Made by a program: the position numbers and the translations under genes. Positions 48,013-60,979 of a DNA stretch of 64,000 bases are shown piece after piece (the first letter of the stretch is position 1; every line of letters begins with the position of its first letter). Source of the stretch: Ancylostoma caninum (taxonomy: Eukaryota > Nematoda > Chromadorea > Rhabditida > Ancylostomatidae); contig JBAJFG010000172.1 of NCBI GenBank assembly GCA_037903475.1, positions 3,836,001 to 3,900,000 on the forward strand, read 5' to 3'. Below the pieces are notes generated by a model. It was not told the origin of the DNA, made no database searches, and worked only from the letters and a program-made list of their open reading frames with translations.

Positions 48013-48272
48013 ATATTCGAATTTTCGGCCTAAAATTTTCGAATATTCGAATTTTCGAATAATCCCGAACCCTCGAATTTTCGAATATTCGAACTTTCGA
48101 ATATTGCAGGGCCATCGAATTTTCGAATATTCGAATTTTCGAATTTTTTGGGACCACCGAATTTTCGAATATTCGAACTTTCGAGTTTTTCGGAACCTCC
48201 GAATTTTCGAATATTCGAATTTTCGAATATTCGAACATTCGAATAAATATTCGAATTTTATTCGATTCGGTC
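48013..48272. repeat. TTCGAA-rich minisatellite (array 2)
   Basis: The same unit as the array at 46676, with about four to five copies. The outer flank GAGTTTTGACCGAATCGAAT (minus strand) resembles the left flank of array 1 (GAGTTTTACATTCGAAAATA). The two arrays are therefore members of one element family in opposite orientation, 1.05 kb apart. Confidence 0.85.
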
Positions 48273-48299
48273 AAAACTCTACTTCTAACACCTTAATTG

Positions 48300-50500
48300 A
48301 AGCCAAGCCCCCTTCTTATCTATATAACCCCCCTTAAAAGGAACCGTCCAGCATCGAAGCAGTGATGCTTGGGTACATATGGGGGATGATAGAGCTACCA
48401 CATCACTACTGCTCACGAAGGCATTGATGTGCGCAGACGCTGGTGAACAAAATTTTAGTAATGAGAATTGTAGGGTATAGTCTGTTATAAACGGGACGAC
48501 AGTTGAGTAACCGTGCGGACAGCCTGCTTTTCTCTCATTCCTCTCCAACTGCTGCACACTTTCCCGCGTTCTTTATCTCTCTGCTGTCTTCCCAACTACA
48601 TATTGTCACTGGTGGAAGAGGGATAAAAGGGATAAGAGGGTTAAAAACGAACCTGAGATGGAGGAGAGCCGATGCTTGGCCTTCCATCGCGCTAGTAGTC
48701 GAATGAAAAAGAGGAAAAGAACGAGATCTTTTCACCTTCTGCAGCAGCGTCTCGCGCCAGTTGATAATGCAGAAAGACTTCTGCATCAGAGAAAGATAGG
48801 AAATGATTCTGTGGTGGAGCACTTCATAGAAAAAGTCGGAAATTTCTACTTATACCCTCATTGTGGTTTAAAATGGACAGGAATGACCTCATTAAACGAC
48901 TACAGCTACTATTCCAGCGCAGCGGCAGCAGCGCTTACGTTTCATACTGCGTCGAGGAACGAAAAAACTATAAACGCACTCAGAATTTACACAAGTTTTC
49001 CATAAGAGATCTTTATAAACATCTTTAAGCACGCGATGATATAAATAGTGGTTCGCTGAATAACCATAATGCTCGAATGGCTCTAAGCTCATAATTATAA
49101 CTGCAGTGGTCATGCTTTGGCTAAAAATACGTCTCAGATTACAGGTCATCACCATCATTAAAGTCAAACTTAACCGAGGCTAGGAAGCGTCACATAATCG
49201 CTACTGTTACATTTATTATCATAGATCTACAACACTACTACGCATTCAGTGAGTCTATATTTACACAAGCATCCTGTAACCCGCAATTTTGTGAGGGTTA
49301 AGTAGAGCGCTGCAGAAATAGAGTGTATTGAAATTAACCACTCTTATTCTTGAAATACGCGCAGATCAGCAGCTTCTGGTGTAGCATTCGACAGCTACGT
49401 AAGCTTCTAAGAATGTCCACAGCTATTCTGGAGCATTTCCTCGAAATGATGACGCTTTCATGCGAAATAATCAATGGAAATGTTTCAAAGTCAGTTTCGG
49501 TCTCGAATAAATGGAAATAATCGGTGGACGCACAAGGACATACATAGATACCCTTGAGTCCCTTTATAAACTAAATTTTTTTAAAAAATTGGATTAAGTT
49601 GTTCTGTGTTTTTTGTTTTTATCAGTTTCCATGTATGTTTCGATTATGCAAGGGTAAAATTAACATTCTTATTAAGTTTACTTTTCAAACTTCAGGTGTC
49701 CAGGTGCTAAAATGTGAAGGCCTACGTTTTTCTTCCTCTGCCCCCCCCCCCCCGCCTCCCTTCAGTAGATAGACATTTTATTTGCTTCGATGACGAGATT
49801 CTGGAGATTCTCGTTTCTATATTCATCCTTGTTTCTTAGTCTTTTTAAGTGACGTCACTAGACACAAGATCAATAACAATACTGTAAGGTTTTTCGAATA
49901 TTAACTCACTCACGAGGTACAGCCAGACTAGAATCCAGACACTGCCATCCTCTAAACGATGAGTATTCGAGGTCAGACTCAAACACTCATCGTTTACAGG
50001 AACGCTCTGCGGCTTAATGGCTATAAACAGATGCCAAATAGCAGCTCGTGCGAAGAAATCTAGCACATTTGAGGTCAGCAATGGCAAGTTGGGATAAAGC
50101 TAGTGAAAGCAAACTCAGAGCGAATTTCTGGATTAGGATTTACGGTGCAAACTTACCCAGAGCCACTGAAGTGAAACGCAGACCCTTTCCACATATAAAC
50201 TAAAAATGTAAACTGCATTCGACGGCTGTGAGGCTTTTCATCGGTGTAAGAGTGCTCAAAACTGCTCCGATTAACTTAGAAACCAAGCAAATAGACAGAC
50301 GAATGTCATGTTCCACAAATCCAATGGAATGCCGTGCAACCAAGGTAGACAGAACGTCAGGTTGAAGAATTTCAATTTGGAATTAGGTAAGGATTTACCG
50401 CTTGCAGTGAGGTTCCCCAAGAGAAGCTTCCAGATTCATGACATTCTAAAGAACACGTCACTCAAGGTATAAAAACAAAAGGACAACGCTGACAGAGAGG
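48300..50500. other. No supported gene; one 12-bp hairpin
   Basis: A perfect inverted repeat TAAACGATGAGT (49953-49964) and ACTCATCGTTTA (49985-49996) with a 20-nt loop lies within otherwise unremarkable sequence. A C13 tract is at 49741-49753. ORFs are small and unrecognised. Confidence 0.4.
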
Positions 50501-50514
50501 TTATTTCTCACGGT

Positions 50515-51571
50515 ATGTTATTTATTCATTTCTTCTCACAATGGAACACATATTAAGATCCTTTCATTAACGAGAATTGGTCACACCTTCTTGGGTTTAC
50601 ATTTAAAAGCCTGTTTTTTTTAGAAAACACTGAAACCCCGCGCTTTTCAAATTCTTCAAATTCTTCCAGAAAATTCTTCACCCCTTCTTTCATGTTGCAC
50701 ATTTGTCTACACTTGCCACGTTTAAGGACATATGTAGAATGTTCCACGTAGCCAAGAAAAGTTTACTTAGATAATTTCAATAGTTTTTTTTAAATGATCA
50801 AACAGAGCAGTAGGTTAACCACTGAAAATGGAGGTTTATACTCATATTTTGCTAACTTTTTTGATTGAATCTTGGAATAAAAAGACTCATAAAGGAGCAT
50901 GCCAGATGGAACTTACCATAAACTCTGAATTGACCTAAAAAAATCAAAGACTGAGATCCGAAACAAGAGCCACTGATGTGGGTTCGGAAGTAGTATTGCA
51001 GTGCTAGAGCCATACTCAAAGAGCACTCTTTTAGAGCAACATGTTCTACTAAAAAAAGCGGAAAATCTGACTATGGTTATCTATAGGGCAATTTATACTG
51101 GATGCGTGCGACTGGCGCGCGTGGGTCTATATGATGAGGAATACGGCCTAGTCGCATCTCAGTCGCACGCGTCTACGGCTTCGCGCTGGCCGCGCATTTT
51201 TTTCATTGAGGATGTACATGCCGCGTTGGCCGTAAATGGATGCGTGCGACTAATGCGCAACTGACGCACGCAGCTAGTATAAATTGCCCTTATAGGGCAT
51301 ATAAAAGGGAGTGAATAATGGTGTAATAGAAGTGAGCGGTGCGATTGTGCTTTACGAATTATACTGATACATATTGATTGAAAACGACTGCATCTCAGTT
51401 CATGACTCTTCCACCAATGGGTTACTACTAGGTGAATGGATTCCAACCGCGTGCGCAAGAGCTTGGTAGGATAGAGCACAGGAAACTAGTATTGCTGGCT
51501 CTTTGCATTGAAGAACAGTCTGGGATTTGATCTAAGGTGATCAATAGTAGTGCTAGAAATGCCCAGAACAT
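50515..51571 (-). CDS. Possible secreted-protein gene, ends only
   Basis: The ATG at 51571 begins a convincing signal peptide (MFWAFLALLLITLDQIPDCS). About 800 bp downstream an open frame ending at 50553 encodes a charged helix-rich segment (NMKEGVKNFLEEFEEFEKRG) and ends NPRRCDQFSLMKGS, with AATAAA ~30 bp beyond the stop. I could not join the two ends: the best acceptor for the last exon leaves an in-frame TAA. A MITE lies between them (51085-51290). They may be separate genes. Confidence 0.3.
51085..51290. mobile_element. MITE with AGGGCAATTTATACT inverted termini (copy 1)
   Basis: The 206-bp element starts AGGGCAATTTATACT and ends AGTATAAATTGCCCT, perfect over 15 bp. TAT flanks both sides, a possible 3-bp duplication. 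The interior is GC-rich with GCGTGCGAC motifs on both strands. No coding sequence. Confidence 0.82.
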
Positions 51572-52236
51572 CTTGAGTAATACATAATTCGGGCTTATTT
51601 TCTCAAGTTCAAAACGGCAAAGGGACCTGAAGCAAGGGAGGGGGGGGGGGGTGTGAATCACCGTACAAGCAGCAATCGCACCGTCTGCGGACACTTACCC
51701 CCGCATGCATCGCGTCAGGCTGTTTTGTCTTTTATGAACATAGGAGGGAACATCCGGACATGCTTCAAAAGGTAGGCTAACTGATTCTAGCACATTATCA
51801 GGCATGTTAGGTCAAAGCTGATCTGTCCTTCCTAGGAAAAGACCAGGAACAGCCGTTTTCTATGCATTGTCTGACCGTGGCGTGACGCGCGCGGGTGGTA
51901 AGTGTCCGATAATCCAATCGCACTCTCTCTGCGTTGAGTCTAAATATTGGCAAAGGGTCACACTTTCCACCGGGAGTCTGTGCTGAAATGATCATTTGCC
52001 ATACTCAGAGATGGACGGCCACAGGAGGGAAGGGAAGGTGGTAATTCTACTAAAAAGGGACCCAATCAGGAGGGTTTTTCGGAAAAAAAATTACTGAATA
52101 ATCTATTTCGGGTCAAACTTTTTGCAAATAGACGTAAAAAGTAGCTCTAGAAATGAGGGCTTTAAAAATTTATTCATTTTTTTTTTTTGGAAAATTCGCC
52201 CCTTATGCGATTTTTGCATACGGCTACTGCCCTCTA

Positions 52237-52515
52237 CGCATGTACAGTGGACGTCAATGGCGGTGGCTCATTCGCGTCCTCGAGAGCGACCGCGCCGCGC
52301 GCGGCGGGATAGCTGTCGTCTGCTGCCGGAATGCTATTTCTAATCGCTTACTTCCCGATTTGGTCAAAAATCCTTAAAATCGTTTAGAAGAGCTGCTAGA
52401 TATAGCATAACAGTAGCAGAGAACATCTTTTAGGACGCGCGCGGCGCGGTTGCGCGGCGTATTTCTCGAGGCGGCGGATGGGCCACCGCCACTGACGTCC
52501 ACTGCACATACATAT
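52237..52515. repeat. Foldback element with ~65-bp inverted arms
   Basis: Left arm (GTGGACGTCAATGGCGGTGG, CCTCGAGAG, CGCGCCGCGCGCGG; 52237-52305) faces the right arm (about 52437-52510), which reads the same on the minus strand with a few changes (GTGGACGTCAGTGGCGGTGG). The spacer is ~130 bp. It explains the overlapping ORFs on both strands. Confidence 0.7.
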
Positions 52516-52699
52516 CAAAGCTTGCCACAGATTTACCCACAGGAATGTCCTCTCGATGCCATATTTGGAACCAGGTGCTTCGAACAGTTGAAGACATTTG
52601 ACAGTAAGCATAGCAATGAAGACATACCGTATCACACGCAAAGTTGCAGAATTTCGGAGCGTGTCGCGCGGTTTCGATTGTTCTAAACTGTCGTTCAGT

Positions 52700-54370
52700 C
52701 TGGACACTAGTTTAGTAACAATCAAAAACGCGTGAACAGCCAACGGAGCAGACGGGATGTTGAGCTGGGAGCCGGAAGAGTAGGGTAGCACTGTGACTGG
52801 CTGGCGTGCTGCAGTGTTTAGTGATCAGGGGCATCTGGAATGGTGTATGGCTGGCTCGGACGAGACGTGTTGGGCCACACGATCCTAATGCGAACCACAT
52901 GCAGCCGACGAACACGAGCCGATGAGGCCAATCGTGCGATAAACACAGAATCGCTGCCAATCGGCCCCCAGCAATATCGTCGTCCGCCGATCGCACTTAT
53001 CGCATCTTCTATGCAGTCGCACTTTATTGGGGTGAGAATGGAATTCTTTCGAATACAGGGAATGCCGTACAACAGTCCCAGGATGGACTTCCAGGAAACT
53101 CACAGAATTCTAACCCAAAAGCAGGATCAAACTATAAAAAACGAAGACTGGAGCCTTCAAGCTAGAAATTTAATCAAACTTACATTGGGGTTCAAGGGAG
53201 ACAACAAAATAGGGAGCCAAAAGCACAAAAACAAGAATAAAAAGTGAGGGAAAGCTAATAGTGTAACTGGTTTGCAACGCTGACGGTATCGATTACTTTT
53301 TGCCTAGTACTTTGGTTTTAGCGTAATCCGACGTGAACTCTTCTGAAAATGAAACAAAACAAAAAAATAGGGAAAAAAACTCCGTTTCCGTTCCCGTATC
53401 CTGCTGCTCCCTTGTATGGATGTTGAGTAGAAAGTTCAGGTCTTCACCAAGTACACGCGAAATCAACAAAAAAAATCGCATCAGCTTAGGACCAATAGTT
53501 TTCAAAGTGGCCATGCAAAAATACATAGCAATAGAGGACAGTATAATAATAAAAAACCTCAAAACCAGGATAATTAAATCCAGCATGCACACCCATACCC
53601 ACCGGTCTTTATCCAACTCTACTTTTATCCATCTCAATAAAATTTACCCATCCACGTCTTCACCTCTTCACGTAAATACGAAGTTATGGCGAGAGACAAC
53701 ACGAACTAGTGCTGTGGTAGGAAATGAGTCCTCAGCAATCTGGTATCCATAGCATAATGATATCCTACAAAAAAAGGTTGTATACGAGTTCATGGGTAAT
53801 AAAAAGTTTTCACTGGATAGTAAAAAAATCCAAATTTTTGGAAATTGCGGATTGTTGTAAGGATTTTTCCGGCAAAAATCACAAAACCTTCATGGAGTGC
53901 TTTTTTCTAAGAGAATGCTTAAAGCGCAAGAAGTGCTCTTCCCAATGGTTCCTCCGATTCTCCATAAAAAAATGTTTGTAAGAAACATGGGAGGGGAAAA
54001 CCACGGCAAAGTCATTTTCCCAGTGATAGTACCCCCTGCATAGAAATGAGCAAGCAAACAATGTGTACAACAACTTATACCTGCTGTAGCTCACAGGCAC
54101 GGATCTGGGTTTAATGTCAAAATTAAAATTTCTAAAAAAAATGCATTGATAGTAAACAATTAGGACTGAACAACTGTAGAACAAAAACTGATTTGAAATA
54201 GGCTAGTACAACTTGTCGTCTTCTTTATGAAGTAATTTTGATCTACGTAGAATTCAATACCGAGCGTGAGTGACAATGCAATGCGTGGATGCGCAGACAA
54301 CCAGACGAAGATGATGTTGTGCGGCAAAGCTCCGTTCAGTGAAGTCTTACAACCTTACAAGTACAAGTAA
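52700..54370. other. Region with long but unrecognised ORFs on both strands
   Basis: The open frames 52840-53247 (+, 135 aa), 53333-53752 (+, 139 aa) and 53293-53637 (-, 114 aa, hydrophobic) overlap each other. None has a domain or conserved splice structure that I can identify, so none is called as a gene. Confidence 0.35.
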
Positions 54371-54378
54371 ACCTTACA

Positions 54379-54597
54379 AGGGCAATTTGTACTTATTGGG
54401 GACGTGCGTTAGACGCACACATTCACTTGCAAAGGATTTTCCATGAAGACCGCTCAGTGAGGTATGCAAAGGTGCCTGCGAGGACATAAGCGCATGCGTT
54501 TGAGCTGCATCAGCGGCGCGACTCGTTGTATCCTTCACTATGTAGACGCACCCCCGTCAAACGAACGCATCTAGTATAAATTGCCCTATACACGTAC
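54379..54597. mobile_element. MITE with AGGGCAATTT inverted termini (copy 2)
   Basis: Begins AGGGCAATTTGTACT and ends AGTATAAATTGCCCT, one mismatch to its own inverse and the same ends as the copy at 51085. The interior is different in detail but also holds GACGCA/TGCGT motifs. 219 bp, no coding sequence. Confidence 0.8.
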
Positions 54598-54760
54598 ATG
54601 AATCGGGAGGATGACGTCCCTTAGGGATTTCAAATCAAAATGAGACTTATATAAATCATTGGATGTTGGTTCACCGTAAAAGTTACGACTAGCACATCAA
54701 AAATAAAACAACGCTACTAATAATCCAGAGAAACTTCAATTCATATCCATACAACATTAA

Positions 54761-54834
54761 TTAGAGAAATTGAAATAATTCCAACTACTACTATGAATTA
54801 GAGAAATTGAAATAATTCCAACTACTACTAACCA
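54761..54834. repeat. Short tandem duplication, 37-bp period
   Basis: TTAGAGAAATTGAAATAATT followed by CCAACTACTACTA occurs twice in succession (54761 and 54798). Confidence 0.8.
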
Positions 54835-55715
54835 TAATAATCTAAATTACAACTTGTAGTCCTTGTCCACGTTACAATGAATGAAGGATGATAACATTTA
54901 TCGCTTCAACAAATTAAAACAGCATGTGAAAATTGTGGAAACACTCGCAAATAAGGCGCTATGAGGTTTAGCATCACAAAACATCGCAACCAGGATATGG
55001 AATAGTTGCCACCAACAGCAATATCTCTGGAATAATAAATACATATAAAAGAGAGTTGAGTACAATAAATAGAGCGAATGACGAAAGTAAGGCTATCCTA
55101 AAGTCGGGGATTGGCAATATCTCAAGTATAGAACTATATGAAAGATGTTAAAGCAAGTCATGTTAGGAATAACCTCTACAGAAGTTCAACGGGTAAATAG
55201 TGCTGAGCTAAAGGAGTTTGAGCAGAGAGTCGGTCACTACAAGTGCAGGAATAGAGTAAAAGCGAAAATGTAGAAGAGAAAGAAAAAAAACTAAAACTGG
55301 AACTGATAATGAAAGGCGTACGACATAGCAAACCTAAATAGGAGAACATATGAAAAATTTAGGCAAAATGAATAAAAATGCACTTCACACAGAAAATGGG
55401 AAACGAGAGCCGCAATCTATTGGCACCTAACTAGTATGACGTCATACTAACACAAGTTAGGACTACAGTAAAAGTGACAACTGCACATCAATATTGCTAA
55501 CAAGTGGTGGAAAAATAGCGTTCGCCAAAAGCAGTGAGCATCTGGAATTTTCTGCGAAAATCAACGAAAAAAAAAAGGTTCTAAGTGACCCTAAAGGTAG
55601 TAGTCGAGCTACTAACCCGAAAAGTCCACACAACCATACCACATCACGAAAATTGTACACATTTAGAGAAGCATGGAGAAAAGGAACGTCATATTGAAGC
55701 GGATGATGCCCGTGA

Positions 55716-58700
55716 TCATGTACTGCTTTCCATTGAACCATACCCCGGTGGGGGTGGCATAGCGATCACTGCCGGCTGTAAATGGCATTATAAGTGGAAT
55801 ATCTGACAGTCACAGTTCCACAAGGTTTCAAACAATAAAGGTTCCAAAAGCATGAATAAACATCCCACTCCTATTCGACATAATAGATATGGTCTTAAAA
55901 GGCATTCGAAAGTTATCAAGGGTCGGTACTCGTTAGAATAAGACCACCAATAAAAGTAATAATTAGGTATTGTAGAGTAATTCTAAATATAAGGCTTCTA
56001 CAAATAAAGGAAAACAAAACTGGAGCTGTAAAGCCGTAAAACTGTTCATGTATTATGCGTTGGGGGTTTATAATTAACAGAATGAATGATTCCGTGAAAA
56101 AACGACACCTCGAGGATTGTTCCACTAACAAACGATACGTTCAACCAAAAAAAGAACTTCTGCTTACCTATTCTATATGCAAAAAGAATTCTTAGTGCCA
56201 GAAAATTCTATAGGATTCAAACAAGGAACACTGCCGAAAAGTGCAGGTAAAAAGGGTCGAATTCGATTGGTAGGGTCAACAAGCATCATAGAACTAACCC
56301 TTGTTGGTGCTTCTCCATTCGGACCTCGAGGTGATGGTGGCGACGACGGTCTTGAGCCTGTCGATTCACCTGTTGGTTGTGAGGTAATCACTGTTGCGCC
56401 TTCAGCAGATTCTGCTGGTCGGGTGCCTGAGTCACCTTCCCCATCTGCTTCATCGAAATCAGGTGGTTCGAAGTCCTGAAAGACTCCATTTTCACTACAA
56501 TGCCAGAATAAGTGAATCATTGAGCGTTTCTGAACAATAGAGTCATCAAGAACTGAATCATGATGAAGCAAAATAATAGCGCATAAACAAAATGCACCAG
56601 AATGAGAACAACATGTATATTCTTCTAAAACATTAATTGGACTGAGTCAACTTGTAAACAATATTCTTTCAGGACAATTTTAGAATTCTGAGGATTTGTA
56701 ATGAGCTATAACTGGTTCTATTCACAATACGCAAAAAAACTGAGAAGAAAATCCAGAGGAAAACAGCATATTCTTTGTAAAATATCATGAAACATCAACT
56801 ACGCAACAAAATTCACAAGCTCTTGGACGAAGATACAGATCTAACTGGACCACTACATTTATTAACACTTTTGAAATAAGCAGAGCAAATGGTAAGCGCT
56901 AGTTCTACTGATTGTGGTCGTAAGCAAATCTCCTCACCAAGAAAATAAAATGGTACGTAGAAACACAATTACGAAGCGTTTTATGCAGTTTTTTGGAAAG
57001 CAATTTGGTTTGCCAAGTGGCTGCTTGTGAGACATCAATCACTACAGGGAACGTCAATCATTACTGCACCGTTCCGTACGGGTGCAGTACCACATCACTC
57101 GTTAACCCGCATTGATACGCATTAATCGTTACCGTGTCAACGTCTGGGTTAACGCGTATCAACGTCCGAGTTAGTGGATGATGTATGCCTTACCCGCAAT
57201 GCGAGCGCTGCACTAACGATTGATGTCCTGTGTAGGTACTTTTTGTTCTCTTCGACTGGAGAGAAACATGCTCTCCTATGTTTCTCTTGTTCCTCTTATC
57301 AATAAACGCTTGGAATAGTGCACATTATGAATATTCATACCTTCTCTCGAAATAACATAACATGCTCGATTCTACGGTCCTCCCTTTGAATTCAAAGAGT
57401 TCCAATTAACAAGCAATCCAGGGCCCATAGTAAAGCCTCCCTTGGCTAAGATAATCTTAGCTGAATGGCTATGCTGAATAATTAACACACCGCCTGAACA
57501 ATCGCTCACTCCCACAATGAAAGGTAGAAGCTGACATGGAAGCGGGTAATGAGCATTGCTACTTTTATTCTCATTGATAAAGTTTAAAATAGAGCCAAAA
57601 CAGTTATGGAAAAATTGGTCTAATTCGAATACAAGCGTTGATTGCACTTTTTAAACTGTCACAATATGAATAAGCACGTCACACTAAAGCTATTATACGA
57701 ATGTGCTACCTAAATACGGAATTTTTAGGAATGAAACTGGTTTGTAATTGTGGAAATGATTGTTTTGCCCATGAATCCAGATACATGACAAGTGAAATAG
57801 TGGGTATAATCCAAATTTTGCTCCTAAAAACTCTAACACCACGATTCAACCCCCCCCCCCCCCGCTTAGCACTGACAAGTAATGGACTATGACAGCATTG
57901 ATTGTTGTTTTCCGACAGTAACATGCACCTTTTAGCGAACAAGAACTTGGTGGGTACTTTGTCTGAGTTCACTTTACCAGTAAAATGGGCGAATGGAAGG
58001 TTAGATTCCCCTTAACATTTGATTTACTGCACAACTCGATGAGATCTGTGTGATCATTGACTTCGGGAACTATAATCGCATTATCTGATTAGGACACCAC
58101 CGTTTAGTAACCTTAAAAAACAGACGTAATTCAGCAAAAACAAACAGCAAAATAACTACATAAAATTATATCCCCCCCCCCCCGCCCCCCCGCCAACTGG
58201 TTTGCCTATTGTGCCATTCTCATTCGCAGCGTTCGCTAGACAGTGGTGACAAATCGTCACCGCTCTTTTTGACGCAACCGCAGACTAATATGAGGATTGT
58301 TTTGCAATTAATCATCACAACGGCACAAAAACTCTCCAGCAATTCGTGTCAGATGCATGAAAAGTGATGACTGGTATAAAAACCCCTATACCTGCTACAT
58401 TCTCGACTATATCGACGGAATTCTATGTACATTTCGATTCGCATTCGCTGAACAAACAAAGTGACGCGCTGGGGACAAATCACTGCCTTATTCTGTTCAT
58501 GAAGCACTTTCCACAGTGTTCCACAGCGTCACCACGCAATAAACAGAAAAGAGAATAAAAAAATTGTTTATTAATGTTGGAGAATAGTGGGAATATTAAA
58601 AAAAGGACTGAGACTAACGGAAATATTCAGAATAGTTTAAAAAAACCCACCTCATCATCCTTTGGTGCATATTTACCACAGCAGAAATTACAACAGCATT

Positions 58701-59897
58701 TACAACAGCACATGCACCCGCAACAACAGCAGAAGAATCCACATGTGAGCAATCCGAAACCAAAGAATACCCACTAAAAAGGACAAGAATAAAAATTCCG
58801 CATATTCAGAGCTAATTCTGTGGCAAATTTCAAATCTGTGATTCAGAGGAAGTGGAATAACGGTAACATACTTTGAACCAAGGCTTCAGCAGCCAATGTA
58901 AAACCTTTTCGTCTTCTCCGAACTGTTCCATAAGTTTGAGACCTGTGTCACCCATCTCATCGTATACCTGAGCAAGAGCAGTATGAAGAATCAGTAAAAA
59001 AAAAGAAGGAAAATTCTTGTCGTAAACAGTAGCAGAATTTCCTTTGGAAAAGAAAACTTTGTTGCCTTAGTGCATTTCTTAGTTGACTGGATAGAGCTCC
59101 TGTATACAAATAGGGTAACAAGTCACCAAAGTGAAGGAATATCAAACGGATAGTCAAGATCACAGAGGTTTTCCTTGCTATCATGACATAAAAAAACATA
59201 GTGCTCTGTTATTGAGCAGGCTAACGATCCCAAAGTCGCTTGACTTCACAGTACAGAATGGTCGACTTAGCATATAGGCTTACAGCACTACTTTGGTATA
59301 TGAATACGTGTCGAAAACCGTAAAATACCGCCATCAATCTCATGAAGCAGCAGGAACACAGAAATGGGAGGCTATAAATAAAAACAATAAGCAGCTCAAA
59401 AAAGGTACAAAAGATTACCTTCCGTTTGTTAGGATTCGACAGCACAGCGTTGGCATAATTGATTTCCTTGAACTGAAAACGTTAAGAAATTATCATTGAA
59501 CAAGGTCCGAGAAAAGGTCAAAGTTTCAAGTTTTTATACTACTAGTCACTACCTCTACAAATCAATACTTGTACAGGTAGCGATTAATAGTATGGATCGT
59601 TAAATAAAGCTTGAACTGCATTAATAAGCACGATAAAACAGGAAATTCAAAGCAATGACTAACAATTCAAACACTGCATACCTTTTCAGTCTTCTCAGGA
59701 TCGCCATCAAGGTTCTTATCTGGATGGTATTTGAGTGCTAACTTCCGGTACGCCTTCTTGATCTCTTCCTCAGTCGCCTTTTTGTCGACACCTAATACGG
59801 AGTAGAGATGTGTTCCCTTTGTGCTGCAACAGGAGCATCGTTACTTTTACGCTAGAAAGTTCTACAGTAAAGATAAAACAAGTCAGAATCACCTCAT
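55716..59897 (-). CDS. dnj-14: Cysteine string protein (DnaJ/Hsp40, synaptic vesicle chaperone), complete
   Basis: Seven coding exons (minus): 59897-59893, 59823-59682, 59472-59419, 58967-58872, 58773-58651, 56475-56299 and 55775-55716. All phases agree and give 218 aa. The J domain occupies roughly residues 5-75 with the HPD motif at 35-37 (LKYHPDKN). The conserved linker [12 protein letters not shown] follows, then the hydrophobic/cysteine string at 100-131 with 14 Cys, the palmitoylated vesicle-anchoring segment of the family. The acidic, Ser/Pro-rich tail ([14 protein letters not shown]) ends [22 protein letters not shown] works with Hsc70 and SGT in presynaptic SNARE folding. Exon 1 holds only ATG AG, and its joining to [13 protein letters not shown] is supported by phase. 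The 5' UTR is preceded by an acceptor (tttttatagcag), so trans-splicing is possible. The 2.2-kb intron 5 contains a MITE. Confidence 0.95.
57045..57230. mobile_element. MITE in dnj-14 intron 5
   Basis: Imperfect inverted ends CAGGGAACGTCAATCATTA and (minus) CAGGACATCAATCGTTA, plus internal inverted repeats (GTTAACCCGCATTGATACGC against GCGTATCAACGTCCGAGTTA). No clear target duplication. The region 57240-58600 is otherwise intron, with poly-C tracts at 57850 and 58173. Confidence 0.6.
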
Positions 59898-59909
59898 ATT
59901 TGCTATGCC

Positions 59910-60970
59910 TCAAAATTCCTGCTATAAAAAACAACTTTCACTCATAGGTAACAGGTGACCGCGTTGCGCAATGGAGCGAGGAAAACTGTTCGAACAAGAG
60001 CAATCGCCGCCAGAATTTGAATAATCTACTTGCAATAGTCACATACAACGCCACATGAATAATACTGCGCTTTGTTGTTGTTCGAGAACTTGTTGGAGGT
60101 GCTGGTGCGATTTGTAGGGCAGCGGAAAATGATGTAGTACATATTGTAGTTTCCCGGGGTTTCGAGCCTTTCAAAACAGAGTGATTTTAATGATTGTCAC
60201 GAAACGAAGAGAAACAAAAACCTCTGAAAGGTATGTCTAGGGAAAATTACCAGGACAACACAAGATTAATGAAGTGGAGGTTATAATTATTACACCCAAT
60301 ACCAAGCGTTTTCAGTTCGTAGTCCAGAAAATGGTTACCAGCATAGCGATTCCATTCTCAACTGTCAATATGTAGGTACCTGTGCTCACATCAGGGTGAC
60401 ACCACAGTCAATTTTGATGGCATTTCAAGAACTCTGATTAGCCAGAAAGGTGAAACACGAGCGCTACCATGAACGTATCACAGTATTACTTTTGTTCAGT
60501 GCAAATACGCATTAGTTCCGATCCAAGTGGACACTCTCGGCCGCGAACGGGATTCTCTGCACAAACTGCATAAAACCTAATTGGGACATTGAAAGCGTCC
60601 ACAGCCAGAAATTTCTTCAACCTCTCCATAATTCCAGTGCTGCAGCAGGGCCATACAATTATCCAATACTTTCTTCAATATTATAAGAGCCTTCTTGAGC
60701 AAACACAACAACTGCTCCAAGCACCAAAAATCTCCCAGCACATTGCATTGCAGCAAGATTTTTGAACAAAAACCAAACATCCATGCGATGTTCCAGACAT
60801 GGGTGTTCGGGCTCGAGCATAGAGCTGGACACATTGCATAAAAAGCTGACGGCAACATTGCGTCGAATTCATAAATCTAGTTTTCCACACAATAACAGCA
60901 AGATCCGTGGTATCAAAAATAAATACAACTGGTTTTCAGCTTTTTATGATAAATAAAACATGACTATTGG
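59910..60970. other. Upstream region of dnj-14; no supported gene
   Basis: Overlapping short minus-strand frames near 60577-60890 (for example NYGEVEEISGCGRFQCPN) lack recognisable domains. Confidence 0.35.
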
Positions 60971-60979
60971 TATCTACAC

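Noticed and set aside
45955..48274. Repetitive ORFs with SNIRIFE/KIRIFENS motifs
   Set aside because: Produced on both strands by the TTCGAA palindrome repeats; no start, splice or domain support.
52840..53752. Overlapping 135-, 139- and 114-aa ORFs on both strands
   Set aside because: Mutually overlapping and unrecognised; cannot all be genes and none has supporting signals.
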